A stretch of 64,000 bases of DNA, taken from NCBI RefSeq assembly GCF_026341855.1, contig NZ_JAPENW010000001.1, positions 248,001-312,000 on the forward strand, read 5' to 3'. The DNA comes from Streptomyces sp. NBC_00568. Lineage in GTDB: Bacteria; Actinomycetota; Actinomycetes; Streptomycetales; Streptomycetaceae. A program made the position numbers and the translations under genes. Shown piece after piece: positions 55,577 to 64,000 of the stretch. Every line of letters begins with the position of its first letter. The stretch's first letter is position 1. The notes beneath the pieces were generated by a model. The model was given only the letters and a program-made list of their open reading frames with translations, ran no database searches and was not told the DNA's origin.

Positions 55577-55919
55577 CCAACCTCCTTGACTTCATTCCCC
55601 GTTGGAAGCCCATAGGCAGGCCTGCATGGATCAATGGTCACGAACAGCGCGGTCGGGCCGACAAAGTGGAAGGGGGCCCTCGACGCGGCCAACACTAGCG
55701 GTTGCCGTAAGAGTACGGCCATGATCAACCGAGAAGTGACACGCGGAGGCGCCTGGTTCGCTCGGATTTTGGTCATGTTGTGCCTACGGGCTGAAGCTGT
55801 ACGGTCCCCATCAGTGATCTATTCGTGCCTTGACGGCAGTTGAGGCGGCTCGATTGGATCGTCAGGACCGTCACACCCGTGCCCCCGGCCACCGATGCCC
55901 CACCCATTGCCAAGTCTGG
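55577..55919. other. 343-bp divergent control region, conservon and binding protein
   Basis: Promoters for the sensor kinase (minus) and the osmoprotectant-binding protein (plus) must be here. A weak candidate for the plus strand is TTGTGC at 55778-55783 and TACGGT at 55800-55805, 16 bases apart. The 55680-55740 part is AT-richer than average. No clear operator was recognised. Confidence 0.4.
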
Positions 55920-56879
55920 ATGACCAACGTGACCATCGCCAGAAGCACTCGAACCTCCGCAACGTACGCTGTTTCCCTGCTGGTTGCGGCCACGGCCGCA
56001 CTGACGGGCTGCGGTTCCTCCGACGACTCCGGCAAGGACGACCCGTTGCAGGGTGACGCCGCCAAGGGCGGTACGGTCGTTGTCGGTTCCAACAACTTCC
56101 CCGAGTCCATCCTGCTCGCCGACATCTACGGCGAGGCCCTCAAGTCCAAGGGCATCAAGGTCAGTTACAAGCTGAACATCGGCAGTCGCGAAACCACGTA
56201 CGGACTGATCAAGAACGGCACGATCACGGTCCTGCCGGAGTACAACGGCGCGCTGCTCGCCTACCTGGACGCCAAGGCCACGCCGACCACCGTCGAGGAG
56301 ACGAGCAAGGCCATATCGGCCAAGCTCGACCCCAAGCTCGCCCTGCTGACTCCGTCCGAGGCCCAGGACAAGGACGCGATCGCCCTGAACGAGGCCACGG
56401 CCAAGAAGTACAGCCTCACGGAGAAGTCGAGCATCGCCGACCTCGCCGACGTGGCGAAGGACCTGGTCATCGGCGGCTCCCCCGAGTTCCAGACCCGGCA
56501 GCAGGGCCTGAAGGGACTGAAGTCGGAATACGGTCTCGATTTCAAGAACTTCAAGGCACTGGACGCGGGCGGCAAGATCACCGTGACGGCCCTCAAGGAC
56601 AACAACATCCAGGCCGCGGATATTTTCTCGACCGACCCCACAATCAGCAAGAACAAGTTCGTCGTGCTGCAGGACCCGAAGAATCTTTTCGGATTCGAGA
56701 ATGTAACTCCGCTGACATACAAGAGCGATCTGCCGGCGGCCGGAGTTTCCGTCCTCAATGACATCTCGGCGAAGCTCGACACCGAAACCCTCGTGAAGCT
56801 CAACAGCGAGGTGCAGGAGGGCAGCAAGGACCCGCTGGACGTGGCGAAGGCGTGGCTGTCCTCGGCGGGACTCAGCTGA
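55920..56879 (+). CDS. Osmoprotectant-binding lipoprotein of the ABC importer
   Basis: A 319-aa exported substrate-binding protein of the OpuAC/ProX type. Signal peptide with lipobox (TAALTGC) anchors it outside the membrane. Domain marks: VVGSNNFPESILLADIYGEA, NIGSRETTYGLIKNGTITVL, PEYNGALLAYLD, DIFSTDPTISKNKFVVLQD. ATG at 55920; a GTG at 55929 is equally possible. It lies apart from its ATPase and permeases (48921-51438) and is divergent from the conservon. Confidence 0.93.
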   Translation: MTNVTIARSTRTSATYAVSLLVAATAALTGCGSSDDSGKDDPLQGDAAKGGTVVVGSNNFPESILLADIYGEALKSKGIKVSYKLNIGSRETTYGLIKNGTITVLPEYNGALLAYLDAKATPTTVEETSKAISAKLDPKLALLTPSEAQDKDAIALNEATAKKYSLTEKSSIADLADVAKDLVIGGSPEFQTRQQGLKGLKSEYGLDFKNFKALDAGGKITVTALKDNNIQAADIFSTDPTISKNKFVVLQDPKNLFGFENVTPLTYKSDLPAAGVSVLNDISAKLDTETLVKLNSEVQEGSKDPLDVAKAWLSSAGLS

Positions 56880-56913
56880 CGTCGGAACCGGCAGCCGGCT
56901 GACGGGTGCCCGC

Positions 56914-56940
56914 GGGCCGGGGAGAAGCCTTCCCCGGCCC
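56914..56940 (+). terminator. Terminator hairpin after the binding-protein gene
   Basis: 56914-56923 pairs perfectly with 56931-56940 around a 7-nt loop. It is followed at once by a pyrimidine-rich tract of CTTCTGT repeats that could serve as the 3' tail. Confidence 0.8.
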
Positions 56941-56943
56941 GCC

Positions 56944-56979
<36 letters not shown>

Positions 56980-57008
56980 GACGTACGGCTGAGGAGTGAA
57001 CGTCCGTC

Positions 57009-58685
57009 ATGCTCGAGCGCACGGCCGACGCGGCCACCGGCTCCGCGGTCGACGAGCCCACCGGGGGTACCACGTCGCGCGGTGCGGCCCTCCACGGTGC
57101 GGCCCTCCACGGCCGGGGCCTCGATGCCGCCGCGGTGGCCCGGATCGCCGACGGAGCGACACCTCCTCCCCCGCATCCCGCGGCACTCGAGGCGATGGAA
57201 CGCACCCGCCGTGCCGCGCGCCGACTCGCGGCGGAGGGCACCCGGGTCTACGGCCGCAGTACCGGGGTGGGCGCGCACCGGGGCCTGGCTGTCGAGGAAC
57301 ACGACGGCGCGGGCCATGATCTGCGGCTGCTGCTCAGTCACGCGGGCGGCGTGGGCGAGCCCCTGCCCGTACGCCAGGTCCGCGCGATGATGGTGGTGCG
57401 CGCCAACCAACTCCTCGCCGGTGGATCGGGGTTGGGTCCCGAGATCGCGGTGGCCGTCATGGACGCGCTCCGCGCGGGAGTGCATCCCCGGGTCCCCGAG
57501 TACGGGTCCGTGGGTACCGGCGATCTGACGGCGCTCGCCCAGCTGGGTCTTGCCCTCTTCGGCCACGGCCCCTGGCTGCGGGACCGGGCGGGCTCCGGGA
57601 GCCGTCCCTCCGAGCGACCCGGCTCCGGGTTCGCGCTCCCGCAGAGCCCGCTCCCGCGGAGCCCGTTCGCGGAGAGTCCGCTCCCGGTGAGTATGGCCCT
57701 TCAACGAGGCGACGCGCTCGCCCTGTTGAGCAGCAACGCCCTCACTCTCGGCCAGTCCGCGCTCGCCTGGCACGATCTCGGTGTCCCGCTCCGCGCCGCG
57801 CACCTGGTCGCCGCGCTCTCGCTGCACGCGGTGGGAGGCTCGCTCGAGGCGTACGCGCCCGAGGTCCACCGGGCCCATCCGCACCCGGCGATCGGGCGGG
57901 CCGCGGCCCAGGTCAGAGGACTGCTCGGTGTGGCGGCCGGGAACGGAGCGGTCGTACCGCGGCCGCCGGGCGGAGTGGCGGCACGGGTGCAGGACCCCTT
58001 CGGCTTCCGCTGCTTCCCGCAGGTCCACGGCCCCGCGACGGAGGCGTGGTCGGGCCTGGAGCGGGTGCTGTCGATCGATCTCAACTCCGCCACCGAGAAC
58101 CCCCTCATCGGCTGGGACGAGACCACGGGCGCCCCCATCGCACAGCATCACGGCGGCTTCTTCACCGCGCCGCTCACCCTCGCGCTCGACCAGCTGGGTC
58201 TCGCCGTGCTCGGCACGGCCCGGCTCTCGACGGCGCGGCTGTCCGCTCTCGGCCGCCCCGAACTGACCGGGCTGCGCTCCTACTTGGCCGACACGTCCTC
58301 CGCCGGGTCGGGAATGATGATCCTGGAGTACAGCGCGGCGTCCGCCCTCGCCGAGATACAGGCGTGCGCCACCCCGGCCGCGCTCGGGCACGTGGTGCTG
58401 TCCCAGGGCATGGAGGAGGCGGCGACCTTCGCGACCCAGGCGGCCCGCAAGTCCCTGCGGCTGGCACAGGCGTACCGGCTGGTCCTGGCCTGCGAACTCG
58501 TCGCCGCCGTAAGGGCGCTGCGTCTGCGCGGCACCCCGCCCGCTCCGGACACCCCGGCGGGGCGTGCCTACGTGCGCGCGGCGGCGGCTCTGGACCCGGA
58601 CATGCGGGACCGCCCCCTCACGGACGATGTGACGGACGCGTCGGCCCTGCTCGAAGGGTTCGCGGACCTCACCTACGACGGCTGA
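57009..58685 (+). CDS. Aromatic amino acid lyase (HAL/PAL) homologue without the Ala-Ser-Gly triad
   Basis: A 558-aa protein of the histidine/phenylalanine ammonia-lyase family. Preserved: Y81 in VYGRSTGVG, the QDPFGFRCFPQVHG stretch (Q328, R334) and DLNSATENPLIG. The MIO cofactor of true lyases is made from Ala-Ser-Gly in GSVGASGDL. Here the stretch (residues 166-173) is GSVGTGDL, so the triad is replaced by Thr-Gly and one residue is lost. The usual NGT motif is also missing (SSNALTLG). A standard lyase mechanism is therefore doubtful. Separated from the upstream gene by a terminator. Residues about 195-225 are a low-complexity Ser/Pro insertion. Function unknown. Confidence 0.87.
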   Translation: MLERTADAATGSAVDEPTGGTTSRGAALHGAALHGRGLDAAAVARIADGATPPPPHPAALEAMERTRRAARRLAAEGTRVYGRSTGVGAHRGLAVEEHDGAGHDLRLLLSHAGGVGEPLPVRQVRAMMVVRANQLLAGGSGLGPEIAVAVMDALRAGVHPRVPEYGSVGTGDLTALAQLGLALFGHGPWLRDRAGSGSRPSERPGSGFALPQSPLPRSPFAESPLPVSMALQRGDALALLSSNALTLGQSALAWHDLGVPLRAAHLVAALSLHAVGGSLEAYAPEVHRAHPHPAIGRAAAQVRGLLGVAAGNGAVVPRPPGGVAARVQDPFGFRCFPQVHGPATEAWSGLERVLSIDLNSATENPLIGWDETTGAPIAQHHGGFFTAPLTLALDQLGLAVLGTARLSTARLSALGRPELTGLRSYLADTSSAGSGMMILEYSAASALAEIQACATPAALGHVVLSQGMEEAATFATQAARKSLRLAQAYRLVLACELVAAVRALRLRGTPPAPDTPAGRAYVRAAAALDPDMRDRPLTDDVTDASALLEGFADLTYDG

Positions 58686-58863
58686 GCGGCCCCGGCGGAC
58701 AAGGCCACCCCGCCCCGAGCCAGTTCCGGGCCCGTGGCTCGGGAGCAGGGCCGGCGCCAGGGCCGGAACCGGAACGGAAACCCGACCTGGCCCGGGCGCC
58801 GGTACCCCGGCACCGCACACCGGCGCTGACGCCGGACCCCGCGCGGCACCGGACCTCGTACCG

Positions 58864-60345
58864 TCAGCTCCGCGCGCCCGGTGCGACGGCCTCGGTTCCG
58901 GTCGTCGCACCGGCATCGGCACCGGGGGCCCCGCTCACGGTCCGCCCCGAAGCCCTGGGTGTGCCGGAGAGACGTGCCGTGCGCCGGACGGGGACGAGGA
59001 GCGCGGCCAGTGCGGCGGCCAGGCAGAGCAGGGCGAGCAGGGTGAACCCGTGGGTGTACCCGGACTCGTACGGCAGGCCCGAGGACTGGAGATGGCCGGT
59101 CACCAGCACGCTGGTCACCGCGGCGCCGATGGAACCCCCGATGGTGCGGATGTTGGCGTTCATCCCGGTGGCCGCGCCGGTCTGTTCGGCCGGGACGCTG
59201 CCGACGATGAGGTTGGCCATCGCGGCGAAGGCGAGTCCGATGCCGAGGCCGAAGACACCCGCCGCGAAGGCGATCTGCCACGGCCGGTCGTGCCACAGAG
59301 CGAGGAATCCGCAGGCGACGGCGCCGAGCGCGGCACCCGCGACCAGCAGCTTCTTGGCGCCGAGGACGGGCTCCAGCCGGCCGCTCAGCACGCCCGAGCA
59401 GAACATCGCGATCAGCATCGGCAGCATGAGCAGTCCCGCCGCGGTCACGCTCGCTCCGAAGCCGTAGCCGGCCGAGCTCGGAGTCTGGACGAACCCGGGG
59501 AGGAAGGACCAGATCGCGTACATGCCCGCGCCGAACAGCAGCGCGGCGGTGTTGGTGGTCCACACGGCGGGCAGCCGCATGATGCCCAGGTCGATGAGCG
59601 GGCTGCGGGAGCGGGCCTCGGAGCCCAGCCAGAGCGCGAAGAGCAGCACGGCCGCGACGAACAGACCGATCACCTTGGCCGATCCCCAGCCCCAGTGGCT
59701 CGCCTGGCTGAGCGGCAGCAGCAGTGCCACGAGCCAGCCCGAGAGGAGCACGGCGCCGAGCCAATTGACGCGTCCTTGGGCCCGGTTGGGCGACTCGGGG
59801 ACGTACCGCAGGGCGATCAGCGTGGTGGCCGCGACGACAGCGACGGGGATCCAGAACAGCCAGCGGTAGTCGAGCGCGGTCACGATCGGACCGGCCGCCA
59901 CCATGCCGACTCCCCCGCCGGCGGCGATCACGGCGGACAGGTTGCTGATGCTGCCGCTCACCTGGGACGCGGCGAACTCGTCCCGGATGATGCCGAAGGA
60001 CAGCGGGAACAGGGCTCCGCCGATGCCCTGCACGACCCGGGCGACGATCAGTACGCCGATGGTGGGCGCGAGCGCGGCGAGCAGACAGCCGGCCAGGACG
60101 GCCAGGAGAACGGCGACGAGGGTGCGTTTCTTGCCGATCAGGTCGCCGACCCGGCCGAGGATGGGCGTGAAGATCGACGCGGACAGCAGGTACGCGGTCA
60201 TCACCCAGGTCGCGGTGGACTGCGAGGTGTGCATGGCGTGCTGGACGGTCGGCAGGGCCGGTGCGATCAGCGATTGCAGCATGGCGAACACGCCGGCACC
60301 GGTCGCGAGGACCGCGAAGGTGAGGCGGGTGGACGTGCGGGGCAT
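58864..60345 (-). CDS. MFS drug exporter, DHA2 type
   Basis: A 493-aa exporter of the 14-span group: TAYLLSASIFTPILGRVGDL then GKKRTLV after span 2, VARVVQGIGGALFPLSFGII, and the span-5 motif AAGGGVGMVAAGPIV. ATG at 60345 follows GGAGAGG. Divergent from a TetR gene with twin operators between them, so it is very likely that regulator's target. The 178 bp between it and the lyase-like gene is GC-rich and holds no gene. Confidence 0.92.
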   Translation of the reverse strand: MPRTSTRLTFAVLATGAGVFAMLQSLIAPALPTVQHAMHTSQSTATWVMTAYLLSASIFTPILGRVGDLIGKKRTLVAVLLAVLAGCLLAALAPTIGVLIVARVVQGIGGALFPLSFGIIRDEFAASQVSGSISNLSAVIAAGGGVGMVAAGPIVTALDYRWLFWIPVAVVAATTLIALRYVPESPNRAQGRVNWLGAVLLSGWLVALLLPLSQASHWGWGSAKVIGLFVAAVLLFALWLGSEARSRSPLIDLGIMRLPAVWTTNTAALLFGAGMYAIWSFLPGFVQTPSSAGYGFGASVTAAGLLMLPMLIAMFCSGVLSGRLEPVLGAKKLLVAGAALGAVACGFLALWHDRPWQIAFAAGVFGLGIGLAFAAMANLIVGSVPAEQTGAATGMNANIRTIGGSIGAAVTSVLVTGHLQSSGLPYESGYTHGFTLLALLCLAAALAALLVPVRRTARLSGTPRASGRTVSGAPGADAGATTGTEAVAPGARS

Positions 60346-60589
60346 GAAGAGCCTCTCCGGACAGGATGCGGCCGAGGTCGTCGGGCCACGGTCGTACGGG
60401 ACGGGCGGGTTGCGGAGCAGCGTCGGGCACACCGACGGCCGCGACGGCGGTCGCGGAGTGGACGTTCGGGGGTGGGGCCGTGCGGTGCGGTCACCGCACG
60501 CCGCGCCGGGGATCGAGGACGGGGGCACGAGCGCGTCGGCTACGCGTGCGGCCGCACGCGTCCACGCCGAACGCACCCCCGACTGGTAA

Positions 60590-60629
60590 AGTGGAGGTAC
60601 CCCTCCACTGTAGCGGAGGCATACCTCCG
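60590..60629. promoter_or_regulatory. Twin operators between MFS and TetR genes
   Basis: Site 1 (60590-60609): AGTGGAGG, 4 bases, CCTCCACT. Site 2 (60614-60629): CGGAGG, 4 bases, CCTCCG. Both have GGAGG/CCTCC cores with 4-bp spacers, centres 22 bp apart. They lie in the 314-bp divergent region, 31 bp before the TetR start. Confidence 0.85.
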
Positions 60630-60659
60630 TTTCAATCTCGATCCAGCCGGGAGGCAGCA

Positions 60660-61238
60660 GTGACGGCACAGCCGTTCCCCGTCAGCGAGATCGTCGCGTC
60701 CCGGCGACCGCACCGGAAGGACGCGGCCCGCAACTACGACGCGCTGCTGGCGGCCGCCCGCGAGGCGTTCGCGGAGAGCGGCGCGGAGGCCTCCCTGGAG
60801 GACGTGGCCCGGCGCGCGGGTGTCGGCATCGGCACGCTGTACCGGAACTTCCCGACTCGCCGCCATCTCTTCGAGAGCGTCTACGCGGGCGAGGTCGACG
60901 ACCTGTGCCGGGTCGCCGAGGAGGTCGCCGGCCTGGAACCGTGGGTGGCGCTGACGTCGTGGCTGCGCCGCTTCGTGGACTACACGGTCACCAAGCGGGC
61001 CATCCGCGAGGCCCTCAACGACGAGTCGGAGATCTTCCTGGCCTGCCGGGAATCGATGTACGCGGCCGGCGGCCCCCTCTTCGAGCGCGCGCAGAAGGCG
61101 GGCGAGGCGCGGGCCGACATGACCTTCGACGACCTGCTGCGCATGGTCGCCGGCATCACGGCGACGAACTTCCTGGACGACGCCCAGCGCGACCGCGTCC
61201 TGTCGGTGGCCCTGGACGGGGTCCACGCACCCCGCTGA
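60660..61238 (+). CDS. TetR-family regulator
   Basis: A 192-aa repressor: helix-turn-helix ASLEDVARRAGVGIGTLYRN then FPTRRHLFESVY, followed by a TetR_C domain typical of exporter regulators (LTSWLRRFVDYTVTKRAI). The GTG at 60660 has GGGAGG 5 bases upstream. Expected to repress the divergent MFS exporter and itself through the twin operators. Confidence 0.92.
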   Translation: MTAQPFPVSEIVASRRPHRKDAARNYDALLAAAREAFAESGAEASLEDVARRAGVGIGTLYRNFPTRRHLFESVYAGEVDDLCRVAEEVAGLEPWVALTSWLRRFVDYTVTKRAIREALNDESEIFLACRESMYAAGGPLFERAQKAGEARADMTFDDLLRMVAGITATNFLDDAQRDRVLSVALDGVHAPR

Positions 61239-61406
61239 CCAGGGGTCCGGCAGGGGGCGATGCCGCGGGTCGGCCGCCCCTTCCTTCCTCTCCGGCGACC
61301 GCGCGACCGACGGGCCCCACCGGCTCGCACGACTGGGCTAGAGTCGGCGCGGTCCCCGGTCTGACGTTCTGCCGTGGGGGGTTGCGCGCTGGGGGATGAC
61401 AGCACC

Positions 61407-63074
61407 ATGCGGTACGAACACGTGGAACTCTCCGGATACGAGATCCAGGGGGTCCTGGGCCGGGGCGGCTTCGCCACGGTCTACCGGGCACGCCAGTTGG
61501 CGGTGGGCCGGGAAGTGGCGCTGAAGGTGGACGGCAGGGCGCTGGCCTCGGACCGTGACCGGCAGCGCTTCCTGCGCGAGGTCACGGCGGCGGGGCAGTT
61601 GTCCGGGCATCCGCACGTGGTCCCGGTCTACGACGCGGGCGTCCTCGGTGACGACCGCCCGTACATGGTCATGGAGTTGTGTCCCGGCGGCTCGCTCGGC
61701 GACCGCCTGCACCGCCATGGACCGCTCACCGTCAAGGAAGCCCGCGACATCGGACTGGGCATCGCGGACGCGCTGGCCGCCGCGCATGCGGTCGGCGTGC
61801 TGCACCGCGACATCAAGCCGGGCAACATCATGGTCAACCGGTACGGCGCCGCCGCCCTCACCGACTTCGGTCTGGCGGCCATCCCCAGACCCGGCCGGGA
61901 ACTGTCGGTGACACGCGAGGCGCTCACTCCGGCGTACGCGCCGCCCGAGGCCTTCCACCTGGCCGACCCCACGACGACCGGTGACGTGTACTCGCTCGCC
62001 GCGACGCTCTATGCCCTCCTGCGGGGCCGTCCGCCGCACCATCCCGAGGACGGCACCCAGCTCAGCCTCGCGGAACTCATCGTCCGGCACACCTGGCCCT
62101 ACCCCGATCTGCCGGGGGTGCCGAGCGCCCTCAACGAGGTGCTCAGACACGCCCTGGCGACGGATCCGGCGTCCCGGATGTCGGACGCGGGCACGTTGCG
62201 GGACGCCCTGGCCGCCCTCGACGTCGACAGCACCGATCGGGGCGCGTTCGGGCCGGCGCCCCGCATCGCCACCACCGTTCCCGCGCACCGGGACGCGCCT
62301 CCCACGCCTCACACCCCGCCCGGCACCGTTCCCCCGCCGCCTTCGGGCCCGGTGACTCAGGACGGCCGACCCGGTCGGGCGGCCGGGAACGGCGGACCGG
62401 ACGCGGGGCCCGGAGGGTCCGCCCCCGGCGGGGCGAGCACGGTCGCGGAGCCCGCGGACCGCAGGTCTTCGCGGTGGCGGCCCGGAGCGATCGGCGTGTT
62501 GGCGGCCGTGGTCACCGTGAGCGTGTCCGTCACCCTGGTGATCCATCAGTACGGGTCGCCGGGCGGCCCCGGCTCCTCGTCCACCGGGTCCCCGTCCCCG
62601 AAGGCCACGGACAAGGGCTCGTCGGGCGGTGCCGCGGCCTTCGGCGGAGTACGGACCACCCGTCGCGGCTGCGCCGCCGCGGACGTCGAGGGGGTGGGCG
62701 GCCGCTGCGTCACGACCGCCGAGTGCTGGAGCGGCATCACCGACATCTCGGGAACGATCACCGTCAGCCGCGCCGACTGCCACATCGACCACGTGTGGGA
62801 GACCTTCGCCATCGCCCCGCTGCCCAAGGACGGGATGACGTACAACGCGAGGGACCTCGCCAAGCATCCCGACGTACGAACTCTGTGTTCGCAGCAGGTC
62901 ATGCGGAACTCCCTGACGTCCACCGGCCGCGCGGACGGCGTCCGCTGGGAGGTGGACGTCCTGCCGCCGACCCCCGCGCAATGGGCCGAGGGGCTGCGGG
63001 TGTTCCGCTGCGTCGCCGCGGCGCTCACGGACGACGGCCAGACCACGAACAGCCACTTCGGAGTGACCGGGTGA
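61407..63074 (+). CDS. Membrane Ser/Thr protein kinase with extracellular Cys-rich domain
   Basis: A 555-aa Hanks-type kinase. Gly loop GRGGFATVYRA, Lys40 (ALKVDG), catalytic loop HRDIKPGNI (D135), DFG in LTDFGLAA and APPEAFH. A Pro-rich linker follows, a single span at about 361-382, and an outer domain of about 150 residues with several Cys (GCAAADVEG, GRCVTTAECW, ADCHIDHVWE) resembling the septum-formation type. ATG at 61407; ribosome site GGGGGAT. The outer domain probably senses a signal and the kinase phosphorylates cytoplasmic proteins. Confidence 0.93.
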   Translation: MRYEHVELSGYEIQGVLGRGGFATVYRARQLAVGREVALKVDGRALASDRDRQRFLREVTAAGQLSGHPHVVPVYDAGVLGDDRPYMVMELCPGGSLGDRLHRHGPLTVKEARDIGLGIADALAAAHAVGVLHRDIKPGNIMVNRYGAAALTDFGLAAIPRPGRELSVTREALTPAYAPPEAFHLADPTTTGDVYSLAATLYALLRGRPPHHPEDGTQLSLAELIVRHTWPYPDLPGVPSALNEVLRHALATDPASRMSDAGTLRDALAALDVDSTDRGAFGPAPRIATTVPAHRDAPPTPHTPPGTVPPPPSGPVTQDGRPGRAAGNGGPDAGPGGSAPGGASTVAEPADRRSSRWRPGAIGVLAAVVTVSVSVTLVIHQYGSPGGPGSSSTGSPSPKATDKGSSGGAAAFGGVRTTRRGCAAADVEGVGGRCVTTAECWSGITDISGTITVSRADCHIDHVWETFAIAPLPKDGMTYNARDLAKHPDVRTLCSQQVMRNSLTSTGRADGVRWEVDVLPPTPAQWAEGLRVFRCVAAALTDDGQTTNSHFGVTG

Positions 63075-63138
63075 CGTGACGTCACGCGGTTTGCCCCTCC
63101 GGTGCCACCCGGCCGTCGCGTCGCCGCCCCGGTCGCAT

Positions 63139-63540
63139 TCAGGTGATCGGCCGGGCGGACCCGGTGCGGCACAGCCACTGCCAGCGCCGACGCTCGGTGA
63201 CGCACGTGGCGGCGGCCAGCAGGGTGACCGGGCCCGCCGCCCAGCCGGGCCAGGCCAGCCACGAGCACACCACCGCCGCGACGAGTTGCAGCAGAACCAA
63301 CAGCACGGTCGCCCAACCAGGTACCGGGACAAGGACGTTGCTCTTGTCCCCCGGTGTGGCGAACACGGTCGGCAGACCGATCAGCACCACCACCGAGAGC
63401 ACGGCGAGCAGCCACGAGTGGCCGGACAGGGCCCAGGGGGTGGCCACCCAGGCCACGAGCTCCGTAGCGAAGCGCAGAACGGACGCCGTGCGGTCGTCGG
63501 GCCGTCCCGACGCGGTCTGTCCTGCAGCGGTATCGGTCAC
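63139..63540 (-). CDS. YrdB-family (DUF2568) small membrane protein
   Basis: A 133-aa membrane protein with four predicted spans. Family trait: LRFATELVAWVATPWALSGH, then LSVVVLIGLPTVFATPGDKS and VLLVLLQLVAAVVCSWLAWP. GTG at 63540 is chosen because it begins just before the conserved part; a GTG at 63588 with a strong GGGGAGGGG ribosome site would add 16 residues and may be correct. Function unknown. Confidence 0.8.
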   Translation of the reverse strand: MTDTAAGQTASGRPDDRTASVLRFATELVAWVATPWALSGHSWLLAVLSVVVLIGLPTVFATPGDKSNVLVPVPGWATVLLVLLQLVAAVVCSWLAWPGWAAGPVTLLAAATCVTERRRWQWLCRTGSARPIT

Positions 63541-63646
63541 CGCGAGACCATCCCACGCGCGGCGCGCGATCACCAGAGGCCCGTGCACCGCCCCTCCCCG
63601 GCTCCAACAGCCCCCGCACACAAGGGATCTCCAGAACGGGATTCTG

Positions 63647-63652
63647 TATACT
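63647..63652 (+). promoter_or_regulatory. Possible -10 element TATACT for the PAS gene
   Basis: TATACT lies 33 bp before the PAS gene start and stands out in GC-rich surroundings. No good -35 is seen at the usual distance, so this is tentative. Confidence 0.35.
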
Positions 63653-63684
63653 GTCGGCACCACTGGCCCCGGCTCGGAGGCGAC

Positions 63685-64000
63685 ATGGACAAGCTCGATC
63701 CCGAAGTGATCCTGGGCATGGCCGCCCAGGCACCCGACGGAATAGTGATCGTCGACGGTGACAACCTGATCCGCTACTGGAACCGGGGCGCCGAGCGCAT
63801 CTTCGGGTTCTCCGCGGCCGAGGCGGACGGCCGCAGCCTGGACGTCATCATCCCGGAGAAGCACCGCCGACGTCATGGGGAGGGCTTCCGCACCGCCGTG
63901 GAGAAGGGCGCCACCAAGTACGGCGAGGCTGACCTCCTGACGGTTCCCGCGCTGGCGGCGGACGGCCGGACCCTGTCCATCGAGTTCAGCGTGGTGCTGC
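63685..64000 (+). CDS. PAS-domain sensor protein, 5' part only
   Basis: The first 105 codons are present and continue beyond the right edge. The PAS fold is clear: QAPDGIVIVDGDNLIRYWNR then GAERIFGFSAAEADGRSLDV and IIPEKHRRRHGEGFRTAVEK. ATG follows GGAGG by 4 bases. It could be a stand-alone PAS protein or the start of a kinase or regulator; the rest is not in the window. Confidence 0.88.
   Translation, partial: MDKLDPEVILGMAAQAPDGIVIVDGDNLIRYWNRGAERIFGFSAAEADGRSLDVIIPEKHRRRHGEGFRTAVEKGATKYGEADLLTVPALAADGRTLSIEFSVVL

Noticed and set aside
63075..63138. CGTGACGTCACG palindrome at 63075-63086 as an operator
   Set aside because: It lies between convergent gene ends, where an operator is unlikely; short palindromes occur by chance in this GC-rich DNA.

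Overview
The window is chromosomal DNA of a Streptomyces-like actinomycete. Evidence: very high GC with strong third-position GC bias; GTG and TTG starts; four-base ATGA/GTGA gene overlaps; OpcA beside glucose-6-phosphate dehydrogenase; a conservon (sensor kinase, roadblock, DUF742, GTPase); many TetR/MFS pairs. No rRNA, tRNA, CRISPR array, phage or insertion sequence was recognised. Genes at both edges are cut.

Layout. 1-9 kb: 5' part of a GH4 glycosidase, an IclR regulator, a two-component system followed by an MMPL exporter, and a protein joining an FAD/NAD(P)-binding half to a TTC38-like helical half. 9.4-14.8 kb: a lipoprotein L,D-transpeptidase, then a secreted beta-1,3-glucanase pair (GH16-CBM6 and CBM56-GH64) behind two LacI-type operators, and an AraC regulator. 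15-24 kb: a pentose phosphate/glucose-6-phosphate operon tkt-tal-zwf-opcA-pgi-gnd plus a histidine phosphatase, then TerB. 24.6-30 kb: a quinate/shikimate catabolic set (3-dehydroshikimate dehydratase, shikimate dehydrogenase, TetR, MHS transporter) with similar operator-like sites in both control regions. 30-35 kb: an F420-type PPOX protein, a TetR with twin operators overlapping its own start, an MFS exporter, a serine hydrolase, and an MFS gene that appears frameshifted right after its start.

35.5-43.8 kb is the most interesting part. It holds a GTP cyclohydrolase II homologue with Met at the position of the catalytic Tyr, the change known to stop the reaction at the formylated pyrimidine FAPy. 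It also holds a creatininase-family amidohydrolase (the family of archaeal FAPy deformylase ArfB), a zinc-ligand-deficient PTPS-like T-fold protein, a methyltransferase, a GT4 glycosyltransferase, a zinc-less MDR dehydrogenase, a multi-span flippase-like protein, a CDP-alcohol phosphatidyltransferase and an ornithine cyclodeaminase-like enzyme. The set looks like a dedicated pathway from GTP to a modified, perhaps glycosylated or lipid-linked, pyrimidine or pterin-like product of unknown structure.

43.8-64 kb: a giant secreted beta-propeller/lectin protein, an AlkA-like glycosylase, an osmoprotectant ABC transporter whose binding-protein gene is separated from the ATPase/permease genes by a conservon, an aromatic amino acid lyase homologue lacking the Ala-Ser-Gly needed for the MIO cofactor, an MFS/TetR pair with twin operators, a membrane Ser/Thr kinase, a YrdB-family membrane protein and the start of a PAS sensor.
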